Source: Chrysemys picta bellii
Taxonomy: Eukaryota > Chordata > Testudines > Emydidae
Assembly: GCF_011386835.1 (NCBI RefSeq)
Contig: NC_088800.1
Coordinates: 82,090,981 to 82,154,980 of the forward strand
Length of the DNA: 64,000 bases
Direction of reading: 5' to 3'
The notes under the pieces were generated by a model, which worked only from the letters and a program-made list of their open reading frames with translations, was not told the DNA's origin and did not search any database. Made by a program: the position numbers and the translations under genes. Below, one piece after another: positions 35,601 through 54,045 of this stretch (within the stretch, counting starts at the first letter, position 1; each line of letters starts with the position of its first letter).

Positions 35601-36735
35601 AGCAGGATGGATCCACAGAGGAATGGCTCACAACCCTTCCGTCTTCTACCTGGGAGGCGTGTGGCCAAATGATATGTTGTCCTTTTTCTCGGCAGGCACC
35701 AGGGAAATGGAAGACCACAGTAGCATCGTCCTCCCTATCATTTTTGGCATAATTTGCTTGGTGGGCACGGTAGGGAACAGCATGGTGATCTACACCATCA
35801 CCAAAAGACCCAAGAGAAACCACAACACTGCAGATGTCTTCATCGTGAGCCTCTCCATCACAGACCTCCTGTTCCTGCTGGGCATGCCCTTGCTTATCCA
35901 CCAGCTCCTAGGGAATGGGGTCTGGCTTTTCGGGGCTACCATGTGCACCATCATCACTGCTTTAGATGCCAACAGCCAGTTCGCCAGCACGTACATCCTC
36001 ACGGCAATGGCCATCGACCGCTACCTGGCCACAGTACACCCCATCCGCTCTGCCTACATGCGCACCCCCTGCACAGCCGCCCTGGTGATCTTGCTGCTCT
36101 ACCTGCTGTCGCTCCTAACCATTGTGCCAGTGTTCATGTACACCCAGCCCATGGTTCTGCCTGGCAGCAAAGCTGGGTGTGGCATCATCCTACCCAACCT
36201 CTCAGTTGATATCTATTGGTACACGCTGTACCAGTTCTTCCTGGCTTTTGTCATCCCGCTTTCAGTCATCTGCATTGTGTACCTCAAGATACAGAAGCAC
36301 ATTTCATGCAAGGTGCTGCCGCTGCCCCAGAGAAACTTCCGAGCCAGGACTAAGAAGATCATGCGGATGGCAATAACCATCTGCTCTGCCTTTTTTATCT
36401 GCTGGGCGCCCTATTACATCCTGCAGTTGGTCCACCTCAAAGTCACCCAGCCCTCCATTATGTTCCTCTATGCCTATAATGTAGCTATCAGCTTGGGTTA
36501 CGCAAGCAGCTGCATCAACCCATTCATATACATTGTATTGAGTGACACTTTCCAAAGGAACCTGGTGAAGGCAATCTGCCCAGGCCAGCAGGCCAGAAGA
36601 GGTGACAGACATGCCCCTGGGAAAGTCAGTCCCTCTGTGAAAATAAGCCCTGGGCCAAATCAGGAGACCGATCTTAGCATGACATACGCTCATAATATAG
36701 ACAATGGTATCGCTCTCTCGGTCATGGTTCCTTAG
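28490..36735 (+). CDS. MCHR1-like: Melanin-concentrating hormone receptor 1-like GPCR (two exons, 372 residues)
   Basis: Class A GPCR predicted to bind melanin-concentrating hormone at the plasma membrane and signal through G proteins, as MCHR1 does. Joining 28490-28568 to 35696-36735 gives 373 codons including the stop. The N-terminus has sequons N16-E-S and N19-V-T. TM1 is about 37-61 (GN at 53-54). TM2 has D83. C110 and C188 can form the usual disulfide. D117 in TM3 (ITALDANSQF) matches the aspartate needed for ligand binding in MCHR1. DRY is at 134-136, FFICWAPYY in TM6 ends at 267, and NPFIY is at 301-305. The phrases LFLLGMP, NGVWLFG, STYILTAMAIDRYLATVHPI and CWAPYY are MCHR1-type and clearly not MCHR2-type. 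The C-tail differs from mammalian MCHR1. Given its place between EPN2 and B9D1, it is probably a paralogue absent from mammals at this position. It may correspond to the receptor called MCHR4 in chicken, but I cannot confirm that here. Confidence 0.88.
28905..29060 (-). repeat. MIR-like SINE, diverged
   Basis: The run AGCTGGGGAAACCGAGGCAC, AGAGCAGTGAGTGACTTGTT, CAAGGGCAGCCAGGAGGCCC is the reversed core of an old amniote SINE. Confidence 0.6.
29096..29280. mobile_element. MITE, same family as 2050-4385, opposite orientation
   Basis: It starts AGGGCTTGTCCACACTTACA and has GCCACCTCCACGAGTGATGG inside, the reverse complement of the wording in the EPN2 intron copy. It ends near TGTCTACAA. Confidence 0.6.
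29281..30449 (+). other. Receptor intron, nothing recognised
   Basis: No supported feature. Confidence 0.5.
30450..30874. mobile_element. hAT-type MITE with identical 8-bp target duplications
   Basis: 425 bp. The ends CAGGGCCGGTGC and GCACCGGCCCTG are perfect 12-bp inverted repeats. CCTCTGCC flanks it at 30442-30449 and again at 30875-30882. GCCTAGGGCGC occurs near both ends. The centre is G-rich. No transposase. Confidence 0.88.
31250..32000 (+). repeat. GC-rich interspersed element with about 209-bp tandem repeat
   Basis: GGGCTCAGGGCTGGGGCAGG-type units recur. A longer unit starting near 31412 is repeated from 31621. CCCATTGGCTGCAGTTCCTG near 31935 links it to the copy at 17821-18365. The 274-codon + strand frame (Gly-rich) is a repeat artefact. 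Confidence 0.7.
32001..32238. mobile_element. Probable right end of a hAT-type element
   Basis: Ends CAGTTTGGGAACCACTG (32222-32238), a hAT-like terminus. The matching left end is not identified. It may belong with the tandem-repeat element just before it. Confidence 0.4.
32593..32663. repeat. (GA)n(GT)n(AC)n microsatellite
   Basis: (GA)n, then about 11 GT units directly followed by about 15 AC units. GT and AC runs are reverse complements, so the tract is self-complementary around 32631. Confidence 0.92.
32664..33248 (+). other. Receptor intron, nothing recognised
   Basis: No supported feature. Confidence 0.5.
33249..33420. mobile_element. MITE fragment(s) with GTCTACAC ends
   Basis: Begins AGTGTAGACCCGCGGG, contains TAATCCACCTCCCCTAGGTT and TCTGTCTACACCCAGGGTTA. 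This is the wording of the same MITE group as 28073-28280. Confidence 0.5.
35696..36735 (+). CDS. MCHR1-like: MCHR1-like receptor exon 2 (seven-transmembrane body)
   Basis: Starts after TTTTTCTCGGCAG, completing a Gly codon, and runs to TAG at 36733-36735. It encodes all seven helices and the C-tail. The frame stays open upstream to an in-frame ATG at 35623, which would give an alternative N-terminus of 25 residues without usable sequons. Confidence 0.95.
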
Positions 36736-37260
36736 AGGTAACCTGCATGATTTAGCTGAGTGATGGCTAGGTGGTACAAATAGGTGTAAAAACTTTTTGA
36801 GGTTGTAGACAAAAAGAAGGGGTTAGCCTTGTCTTAAGGCACACATCCAGGAGTAATGGGGTGAACTGGAGAACATCATTGAGGCTGACTATAAAGAATT
36901 CCTTACAGCGAGACCTGCTCCAGGGTGGGATGATCACTGTGTAAGGGATGTACTGGAAAGACCATTGCTTGAGTCACTGCCACTAAAACCTGACTTGACA
37001 AAGCACCCAAGAGTACATTGAAGGGAAGGATTCAGCACTGGCCAATGTCGCTCTTATGCACCTTTAAGGTCTCTGGTTCGGTTGTTATGGAGCTGAAGCT
37101 CATTGAACACCCACCTGGCTTTGGGAAAAGTGTATTTTCGCCTTCCTCCGCAGCATGGGGCAGGGATCTCTAGCAGGAGGGTTCTCTGCCAATTGAAGTC
37201 ACTAAGACACAGGATTTGGGGACTTCATCAGCAGAGTCAAGGAAAGGGTAGGGACGGTTT
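36736..37260 (+). other. MCHR1-like: Receptor 3' UTR/flank
   Basis: Immediate downstream sequence without a clear AATAAA. The transcript end cannot be placed. Confidence 0.4.
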
Positions 37261-37337
37261 TGTGGCCTGCAGCATGCAGGGGGTCAGACCAGATGATCAT
37301 AATGGTCCCTTCTGACCTTAAAGTCTATGAGTCTATT
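37261..37337 (+). repeat. CR1 3' tail fragment
   Basis: GGGTCAGACCAGATGATCAT, AATGGTCCCTTCTGACCTTA, AAGTCTATGAG is the terminal wording of a CR1 subfamily. Only the tail remains. Confidence 0.75.
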
Positions 37338-38149
37338 TTTCTAATGCTGCTCCCATTGGTGGCAGGGTGGACATGCTGGTTTCTGATTGGCTCGAGCTTG
37401 TGTATTTTTACCCTTGTGGGTGGTTAACAATTAGCAATCCTGCACGTTGACTGTCTGGATGACATCAGTCTGTAAGCGTAGGGTTACAGCCACAGTTGGT
37501 GGTAGTAAGGTGACCAGCTCATTGGGACAGAGAGAATGCAGATCTAATAGATAAAATCACTGGCATTGTTCCAACTCACTGAGGAGGGAGCAGAACGAAA
37601 TGGCTTTAGGTATCTATTATAGTACGGTGACCTTTTTATAACAAGACTTCTTTAATATTTAGTAAATTTGTACTAGTTGCAAAGATGAAATCTCAATAGA
37701 TTTCTCGCAAACTGTAACTATCTTATTAAATATAATGCGTGTGTGTCTAGGACTCTGTTCTGTCACCCTCTGGGCATTGGGGTGTGGTCTCTTCTCTTCC
37801 TTATCCTCATTATGTTATCAGAACAAAGCCTCTCTCCCTGTCCTCAGTGGAGCACGTACCCTTCTTCACAAAGTATGTCTACATTGCGACTTCGTTCAGC
37901 AGTGTGTACAGAACAAACATGGGTAGTCCTCCTGGCATAGGGATAAACAGGAGTGGAAACGGTGAGGAGCTGCATAGGTGGGAAGAGTAAAGACACACCT
38001 GAAGGGTGTAGATGTGTACCTGAGTACATACCTACATGGCTCCCTACTTGCCTAAGCCACACCTCCCACCCCTGCAGGGAAAGGTTCTGGTGGCGGGGGG
38101 GCAGGAGGGGCGGAGAGAAGGGAGCGGGGAGCTGCTGAAGCCTTTCCAC
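37338..38149. other. Intergenic, nothing recognised
   Basis: AT-rich near 37600-37730. No gene. Confidence 0.5.
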
Positions 38150-38262
38150 ACTTCACTGACATGTAGCTACACACTGCAGTGTGGACGCAGCCTGCTTTTC
38201 ACTGCGGCGTGTAGCGAGATGTACACTACACACCAACAGCTGGTGTGTAGTGTAGATGTAGC
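38150..38262. mobile_element. MITE fragment with GTGTAGTGTAGATG motif
   Basis: CACACTGCAGTGTGGACGCA and GGTGTGTAGTGTAGATGTAG show the self-complementary wording of the GTCTACACT group. Ends not certain. Confidence 0.45.
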
Positions 38263-38406
38263 CTTAGCATATGCATGCAGGCAATCTTGGTTTGATTTCC
38301 AGGGCTTACGGCTGAGGAAGTTGGGGAGGTAATGGACTTAGTCTCTGGAGCCAAGTGTATTGACCCCCCCCTACAGGTAATGAAGGAGTGACACTGATTG
38401 CCAGTT

Positions 38407-38554
38407 ACTCGTGGGGGAATTCCGCACCACTGTGCAATGCAGAATTTTGCAGAAATGAACATTGCGTGTGCAGAATTCCCTCTGCCCCCCCAAATGGGCT
38501 GCAGTGCTGCTGGCCACCACTGGACCCGGCTGAGCCCAGCTTGCACATAGTAGA

Positions 38555-38596
<42 letters not shown>

Positions 38597-39150
38597 GAGG
38601 GGAGGGAGGGAGCTAGAGGGTTTCTGGCAGCTGCAGTTCCCAGCATGCCCTGAGAGAAGGTGATGGCAGTGCACAGGAAACTCCATGCAAGCGTGGGACC
38701 AAGCATCAGGCTGTTTCTCCCTCTGGATCCCTGGGCTGGGAGAACCATGTCTGGGCTCTGGGAGGGGGAAGGGGGGGTGTCTGGGCTCTGTGGCGGGAGA
38801 GGGGGTGCAGTTATCTGGGCAAGGGGGCACCCTGTGGCTGGGCTCTGGGGGGAGAGGTGTTGTGGGTGTCTGGCCCCCCAGCTGGGCTCTGGGGGTGGGG
38901 GAAGGGGACAGAGAAACAGGAACTGGGTTGTCATAAGTGTTTCTTTAATTCTACTCCTGGGGGAATTTTTGTGTGTGTGTGTATTGTTACAAGCATACTT
39001 GCTGACAGGTATTTTGAAATAAATTACCAAAATAATTGAAAACTGGTGTGATTATGTCATATTATTTTGACAAATAAAAGTTGCAGAATTTTAAAATATT
39101 GTGCGCAGAATTTTTATTTTTTTGGTGCCGAATGCCCCCAGGAGTAGCCG
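38407..39150. mobile_element. DNA transposon remnant with GGGGGAATTC ends
   Basis: The left end is CTCGTGGGGGAATTCCGCAC. The right end, on the other strand, is CTACTCCTGGGGGCATTCGG. CAGAATTTT words occur at both sides. No coding capacity. A long G run lies inside. Confidence 0.55.
38559..38595. repeat. G37 homopolymer
   Basis: Thirty-seven consecutive Gs on the + strand. Length may be an assembly estimate. Confidence 0.9.
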
Positions 39151-40848
39151 TTCTAGGATTTGCCAGGAGTCATTGTAACTGGTATTTTGATAGCACAAGA
39201 CACGAACATAGTGCTGCACAACAGGCAAACTGCCAGACATTGAAATGTCCCTGCTCTGAAGTGCTTACCTACTAAAGGCAAAGGACACCAATCGTGAAGA
39301 AAGGATTAAAAGAATGGGATGATCTTAAAGAGTCTACCAGGACACTGAGGGACCCTCAAGAAGCACAAAGATTAATAGAGAACGTAATAAAAATGTAGCT
39401 GACAAATGTGACACTCACTTACAGTATCATCTGAAATGCAGACACTGTCTCTGAGATATTGTGATTAGATTATTTTTTTGAAAATACATTGAATTGGAAA
39501 ATATTTCTCCCTCCCCGCAGTTTAGAGTGGTTAACTCCTGCGTGTCATTAATGCCAAGAGAGAATTATTTCAATCCATCAGGACATGATTTTACCTGGAG
39601 AGCATGGCCAACAAGGCACGTTCTTATTGCCTTAGCCGAAGTAGCCCTCACCTATCTCAGCCAAGAAAAGACAGCGGAAGATGGAAACAGGAGGAGGGAA
39701 CAATGAACAACATAAATGGCAACTTCCAAACTATTATGTGAAATTTGTATGTGAAATCCCCTTAAAATTTTTAACTATACGAGCTCATGTATCCACAATG
39801 CCCTATAGTGTTGGATGTGAATAAACTCCTTGTATCACTGTGGGAGTGAAGTTTGGACTTTTCCCCTCAGTTTAATAGGGTACCATGCATTGAATCATCA
39901 TGCAGTTTTGCTCTAATTGGACAGGGATGTTAAATCATCTCAAGTGAGTAAAAATCTCCAGTGTATTATATTTCACTTGTGCTACATTATTTATCTCTGC
40001 TTTTCATACATTTCAAATCTGGTCCATCAAGGTACTTATATGGCTACCCTCACCATTGTAACCGACTAGCTATTTAAAAAAAACAAACCAATCTCTCTTT
40101 CTCCTACAGCAGCCAATAAACAGGAAAAATAGTCTGATTGATTTGAGCTCAGTTGTGGCTTTGTTGTAGAACAGCTAATTATAATGGGTGTTACTGTTAT
40201 ATTCAAAAAGCACAATGAAGATAGAGAACAAGAGCTAATGTATGAAAAATAATTTGTACACCATACATTTGTAAAATCATTTATAAAAGTACAAAATGAT
40301 TAAGGAACAGAGCAAAATTCCAAGGTGCTTTACAAGATCTTCATCATTTATATTTACAAAACACAGTGTTCATAGTGTACAGGTTTACGTGCATAAGGAA
40401 TTCTAGTACTATAAATAGCACGCTTTATTTAATATTACTGTGGATGTGCAGTGGTTCAAAATTTGTTTTTCTTTGTGCTTGTTTTTCCAAAGGCTTTTTA
40501 ATGTTTCAGTGACTTATAAATAGGGTGAAATAATATTAAGTCTGGTCTTCTCATGGTATTTGAAATCAAAATTTGCAAACCATGTACCCAAATATAGTCT
40601 CTCAAATTGACTAAATAATCACGTCTCGCTATGGATTTAAGTTCTGTAGTTTGGACACAAAGGATGGTGGAAAGATCATAAGAAGACTAGAGCTTGTGTT
40701 ACTTTGGACTAATAAATGGTTCCCTTAAGGAAAAAAAAGCACACAAAAGATAAATATTTAGCTATTTGGGTTTATTCAATCCAAATGCAGAGCTCCGGTA
40801 TCAGCTTAGCGGACAGTCATGTGAAAGGTCAGGGAAGGGAGGACATTC
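39151..40848. other. Intergenic, AT-rich, nothing recognised
   Basis: An AATAAA at 39820-39825 is present, but no gene can be tied to it. Confidence 0.5.
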
Positions 40849-41134
40849 AGGGTACGTCTACACTGCAGTAAAAAACCCACGGCACTGAGTCTCAGCGGCC
40901 GGGTCAGCTGACTCAGGCTTGGGCTGCAGGGCTAACATTGGCAGCGTAGATGTTTGGGCTCGGTCTGGCACCTGGGCTTTGAGACCCACCCCCCTTGCAG
41001 GGTCTCAGAACCAGGACTCCAGCCCGAGCCCAAACATCTACGCAGCAACCTTATAGACCCGCAGCACAAGTCAGCTGACCTAGGCCAGCTGCGGCCTTGC
41101 CCACTGCTCTTTTATTGCAGTGTAGACATATCCT
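40849..41134. mobile_element. MITE with 25-bp terminal repeats and internal hairpin
   Basis: 286 bp. The left end is AGGGTACGTCTACACTGCAG. The right end, on the other strand, is AGGATATGTCTACACTGCAA. TAGATGTTTGGGCTCGG near 40948 pairs with CCGAGCCCAAACATCTA near 41024. Target duplication not evident. Confidence 0.75.
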
Positions 41135-42209
41135 CGGAATGAAGGCCTCTCTTTGTACCCTCAAACTGCAGCCTGCTGAGAATAGTGTGTTAGCTTTGGA
41201 GCTGTTGCCATGTACTGTAACAAGAAACAACATGATGACAATTTCTAAGGTTATACAAACAGTGAGGAAAACCTTCATGAATCAAACTTGAAATTCAGCA
41301 CGTTATTTTCCTTACCATGTTTGTTGGTTACTGAAAGCCATGGCATAGCACCCATATAAACAATTACCTGCCTCACAGCCTATCCTGGACTGTCATTAGA
41401 ACGCTGGATTTGTGATAGCACACTCATTTCATTGCCATCATCACAGAGTTATTACTTTAGCTTACTGTGGAATGAAGCAAATGGAAGAGCTGGGCTAAGA
41501 AGACAAGGGGAGAAGTACCTTCAGCAGTAACAAAGAAAATGCACAAATTCCAGAAAGGTTTCAGAGTAGTTGCATAACCAGGAAGAGGTGGCCCTGACTG
41601 CTACTCCTGGCAATCCCTTACAGCAGAGGGGATCTGTAACAAGGTGGGCCAGCGGATTCCCCATTGCTTATGGCTGAGTGCACGTCCTGTTTACTCAGGC
41701 TGTGTGCTCTTTTCCAGATCCTCACACTGAGATCTATTTCTCCCTCAACAGCTGCACTTAAATCTCAATGGTGCCAATGAGAGGTAAATGCATAAAGCAA
41801 GGGGATATTAAACACTTAACTCTCTGTGAATTTTCCCCTCCCCCTAAAACAAAGCACTTTTTTGTTGCTTTCGCAGAAGAACGTGCATGAATGTGCCACT
41901 GAAATCGTCTCCGATTCCCTTCCTTTTGGACGGTATTGCAATCTGAATTTCCCACTACCACTTCAATACCATTCGTAAACAATTTTAGGTCTGCACTGAT
42001 GTTTGGAATACATGAAACCATTTTTTTAAAAACAAATGTAAACTGGCTATTCATTAACTAAAAAAATGTACAAAAGGTTATGATAGAAAGGTATTTTGCA
42101 ACACACCTTATGGCTTGAGCTGTCATATAAAAATAGAAAATCAGTACAAGTATGGTGCTCGCCTCCCACGTGTGCCTTTAAATGATTGGGGAGGGCAGAG
42201 GGGAGATTT
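41135..42209 (-). other. B9D1: B9D1 3' UTR/flank
   Basis: Downstream of the B9D1 stop on the - strand. The cleavage site is not evident. Confidence 0.4.
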
Positions 42210-50502
<8,293 letters not shown>

Positions 50503-50929
50503 GGCGCCGGGGGCCGATCCCGGCCCGTTGCTAAGGGCCGCTCTCCCGGCCCGCCTTGGATACCGGCCCGGCGGACGGCGAGGCGGCCGGGCCAAACTTC
50601 CTGCCACGGAGCGCAGCGCGAAGGGGGCGGGAGGTCAAGGGGTAGAACCCTGCCTCTCCAGAAAGGGGAAGGGGTCTCCCCTCCCCCACCTCACTTACTC
50701 CCCAAAGGGAGGGATCCCTCCCCAGGAGAACGGGGGTGTTACCCCTACGAGGAGAGCCCCCCCAGTCCCTCACCCCAAACAGAAGGGGGGGCCCTTTCCC
50801 CTGCCCAGTGAGGGGGGTTCATGGGGGAGGTGGTGCCAGGCGGGGGCCCTGGCTACAGCAGGGCAATCTGCTCTGATTCACACCCCCCCACACACCCCCA
50901 GCTGTCACTCAGCAGAAGCGTGTCTCTTT

Positions 50930-51053
50930 TAGGGTGACCAGACAGCAAGTGTAAAAAATTGGGACAGGGGATGGGGGGTAATAGGAGCCTATATAAGAAA
51001 AAGACCCCAAAATCAGGACTGTCCCTATAAAATCAGGACATCTGGCCACCCTA
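50930..51053. mobile_element. 124-bp hAT-type MITE with identical 8-bp target duplications
   Basis: The left end is TAGGGTGACCAGA. The right end, on the other strand, is TAGGGTGGCCAGA. GTCTCTTT occurs at 50922-50929 and 51054-51061. The interior has GGGACAGGGGATGGGGGGTA and AGGAGCCTATATAAGAAAAA, a family seen across reptiles and birds. Confidence 0.92.
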
Positions 51054-51061
51054 GTCTCTTT

Positions 51062-51116
51062 CACCAGCAGAAGTCGGTCCAATAAAAGATATTATTTTAC
51101 CCACTGTGTCTCTCTA
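51062..51116 (+). repeat. Dispersed repeat fragment (as at 13501-13645)
   Basis: CAGCAGAAGTCGGTCCAATA followed by AAAGATATTATTTTACCCAC. Confidence 0.6.
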
Positions 51117-51180
51117 GCATCCTGGGACCCACACGGTGACACCGCCACTGCAAACGCACCAAAAGGGCCCCAGCGCGATT

Positions 51181-51580
51181 CATAGATTCTAGGACTGGAA
51201 GGGACCTCGAGAGGTCATCGAGTCCAGTCCCCTGCCCGCATGGCAGGACCAAATACTGTCTAGACCATCCCTGATAGACATTTATCTAACCTACTCTTAA
51301 ATATCTCCAGAGATGGAGATTCCACAACCTCCCTAGGCAATTTATTCCAGTGTTTAACCACCCTGACAGTTAGGAACTTTTTCCTAATGTCCAACCTAGA
51401 CCTCCCTTGCTGCAGTTTAAACCCATTGCTTCTTGTTCTATCCTTAGAGGCTAAGGTGAACAAGTTTTCTCCCTCCTCCTTATGACACCCTTTTAGATAC
51501 CTGAAAACTGCTATCACGTCCCCTCTCAGTCTTCTCTTTTCCAAACTAAACAAACCCACTCCTTTCAGCCTTCCCTACTC
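51181..51580 (-). mobile_element. CR1 LINE 3' fragment, second subfamily
   Basis: On the - strand it encodes [34 protein letters not shown], then [20 protein letters not shown] and a CR1 tail. It differs from the copies at 2421 and 22823 ([15 protein letters not shown] instead of [11 protein letters not shown]), so it is another subfamily. Confidence 0.92.
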
Positions 51581-53605
51581 TACAGGCTGACTTGGCAGAA
51601 ATTCATTTTTTTTGTTTCATAAAACTGATGTTTCTTTTTAAGCATTTTCTTCTATTTTTAAACCATTTCAATTTTCCTGGTTGCGCAAAATTATGGGGTT
51701 TAAGCTTTGGTTTTTATCCATTTAAATGTTCACAATTGCAGGAAATTATCAGGGCGGGGGTCAGAGAGTACTTATTTAATGAGGTAGATGCTGGGATTGA
51801 AAAGGTTAAAGCTTTATAGCCATTAAAACCACAAATTGTCAACGTTGCGCGTCAGAATATACAACATATAAATATTCTTAACTCAAACTCTGATAAGTTC
51901 TCAAGCAGCATTTTTGTCACTTTGCCTATGTGTAAATTTCGATTGTTATCGATGGAAATATTTTTCATGGGTTTGTTTGTGTGTGTTCAGTGAAATTGAT
52001 GGGTATGACCTTTACCGATAAAAATCTAATCCTTCCACCCTGATTTACAAGGGTGTGGTACATCTGCATCAGGTGATTTTCACCAGATCCATACACCTCA
52101 CTATGCTAGTGCCAATTACTCTACCATAGCCAGGGCCTTGTGTTCCATGCACCTCGGAGTCCTTGTCATTCATCTCTCCTCTGACTCTGGGTGCAGTGCT
52201 TCTCTGCCCAGGAAAATTCAGCAGTGAGATAGAGTATATGTATGCTGCACACAGGTGTGACTGCAGCCTATGTAGATATACCAGAGCTATTCATCTAGCT
52301 ATCTTGAATAACAATAGCAGTGAAGTCCAGACAGCACGGGCTGACCAAGCCTGCCTGGGACCCTGGCTGTGCTCAGGTGGCTAGCGGAGACATGGGGATG
52401 CACATGTGTGATGAGCCTTGGAGGCCACTAGATGTCACAGTTACCCCACACAAGTTTGAAATGCAACCCTAAGGCTATCAGGGGCATGACCTGATTTTAA
52501 AATCACTGACCTGCACTGTGTTTTTTTTACCTCATAAACTGCCTTATCCCACGTGTGGGCAAATTCAATCATGCATTAGTTGGCCACTGTCAGGGGTTAG
52601 GAAGAGATTTATTCCATAATCATCTGTTGCAGGGTTTCTTGCATCTTGTTCTGAAGTATTTGGTACTGGTGCACTGTCAGAGACAGGATACTGGGTTAGG
52701 TGGGGCATGGATCTGATCCTGCATAGCAGTTATGATGTTCCTGGCCCTCCCTCTTCTCCAAAAAAAATCACAGCTGAGGCAGGGAAGAGGCTTAATTCTT
52801 CATCTGAACAAAACTTTTTGCAGCTGAACATTTCAGGAAAGATCCTGTGACATTTAGAAATATCCAGCCCTGTATAAAATATTTACAAAGCTCATGGAGT
52901 GATTTTATACGTGGTAAGCACTGAGGAGCTGTTTTAGAGACCCCAGACAACTGGGAATCTCTTGGTTTCTGGGATCTGTCTTAGCCTTTTGGTCAGAACT
53001 TTAAAAAAGTGTTTTCTCTACTTCTGTAAACCAAACCAGTTCTCTGCGATGGTTTCCCACTTCTTGAGCTGCCTGGTGGCCAGTGGAGAAGTTGAATCAG
53101 CACAGCAGGCTCTAGGTGGTAGTACTGTAGTTGTTGGATTGTCTCCTCCTCTCCATGTACAGCCAGTCTAGTCCCATCCATAAGCTAGTCAGAAAAGAAG
53201 GTTTGGGGGTCATCCCCATGCTGCGGTGATAGATCTCCCCCAGCCTGAACAAGCTGGTGCACCACATGGGATGGACCAAAGTGGGTGTCATGGGAGGGAG
53301 GATGTCGGCTGGGGGAGGAGGAGAAAGAGAAAGTTTGCAGGTTGGGGCTCAGGTATCAGAAATGTGGTATGCTTGAAAGTGAGGTGACCCTTATCTCACC
53401 AGGCCCCCAAAATCCATCCTGCTATTAACCACTGACAGCATGGTACATCAGGATTCCTGCTTGACAGCCTGGATTTGATGTGTAGAAATCTGATCATTTA
53501 ATAAACTGACCTCATCCCTTAATGCCATTGAGTGCTTAGACCACGATGTAACCACGTGAACATGCGAATCAGCTCTGATTTTAGTTTATTTAATTTATCC
53601 TGTAG
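51581..53605. other. Intergenic, nothing recognised
   Basis: AT-rich. No exon, in particular none resembling the kinase MAPK7 that follows B9D1 in human. Confidence 0.5.
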
Positions 53606-53842
53606 TAAGGTGACCACCTTGCCGGATGGAAATAAGGGAAAACCACATGAAAAATAAGGGACACCACTTTATTTTAGGGGACATTTTAGGTAAATACCAC
53701 TTCCCTTAGCATATCATGAATTTTCTCTCACGTGTACATTTCCTCTGCCCCCATGTATACTATGCAATTATCACAAGCTTCAATTTAACATTTAAAATGG
53801 ACAAGGGATGTCCCTTAAAATAAAGGACAGCTAGTCACCCTA
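53606..53842. mobile_element. hAT-type MITE with diverged target duplications
   Basis: The left end is TAAGGTGACCACC. The right end, on the other strand, is TAGGGTGACTAGC. The flanks TCCTGTAG and TCCAGTAT agree at 6 of 8 positions. GGGACACC and GGTGTCCC-like words lie inside. Confidence 0.7.
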
Positions 53843-53959
53843 TCCAGTATGTAGAATCACACTCGCATTTAGGTACCACAGGTCCAATCCAACTTGCATG
53901 GAAGTTTTCCCATTGACTTTAATAGAAGCTGGACAGGGCCTCACTTCTATTTATTATTT

Positions 53960-54045
53960 GCAGTGTTGTTGGAGCCATGTTGGTAAGGTAATATCTTTTA
54001 CTGGACTGACTTCCGTTGGTGAAAGACAAGATTTCAAGCTTACCA
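53960..54045 (-). repeat. Dispersed repeat fragment (as at 13501-13645), reverse
   Basis: GTAATATCTTTTACTGGACT followed by GACTTCCGTTGGTGAAAGAC is the reverse complement of the wording at 51065. Confidence 0.6.

Larger units (their letters stand above)
28569..35695 (+). other. MCHR1-like: MCHR1-like receptor intron (7.1 kb)
   Basis: Runs from donor GTAAAG (28569) to acceptor CCTTTTTCTCGGCAG (ending 35695). It contains the repeats listed separately (28905-33420). From 33421 to 35695 it is largely free of recognisable repeats. Parts of 34140-34960, with CAATTAG and TTTTTAATTAG words, look like possible regulatory sequence. Confidence 0.75.

Noticed and set aside
35754..36209. 151-codon + strand frame inside the receptor
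   Set aside because: Out-of-frame shadow of the MCHR1-like coding exon.
41109..41116. AATAAA on the - strand as the B9D1 poly(A) signal
   Set aside because: It lies in the terminal repeat of a MITE 1.1 kb beyond the stop. Too weak to call.
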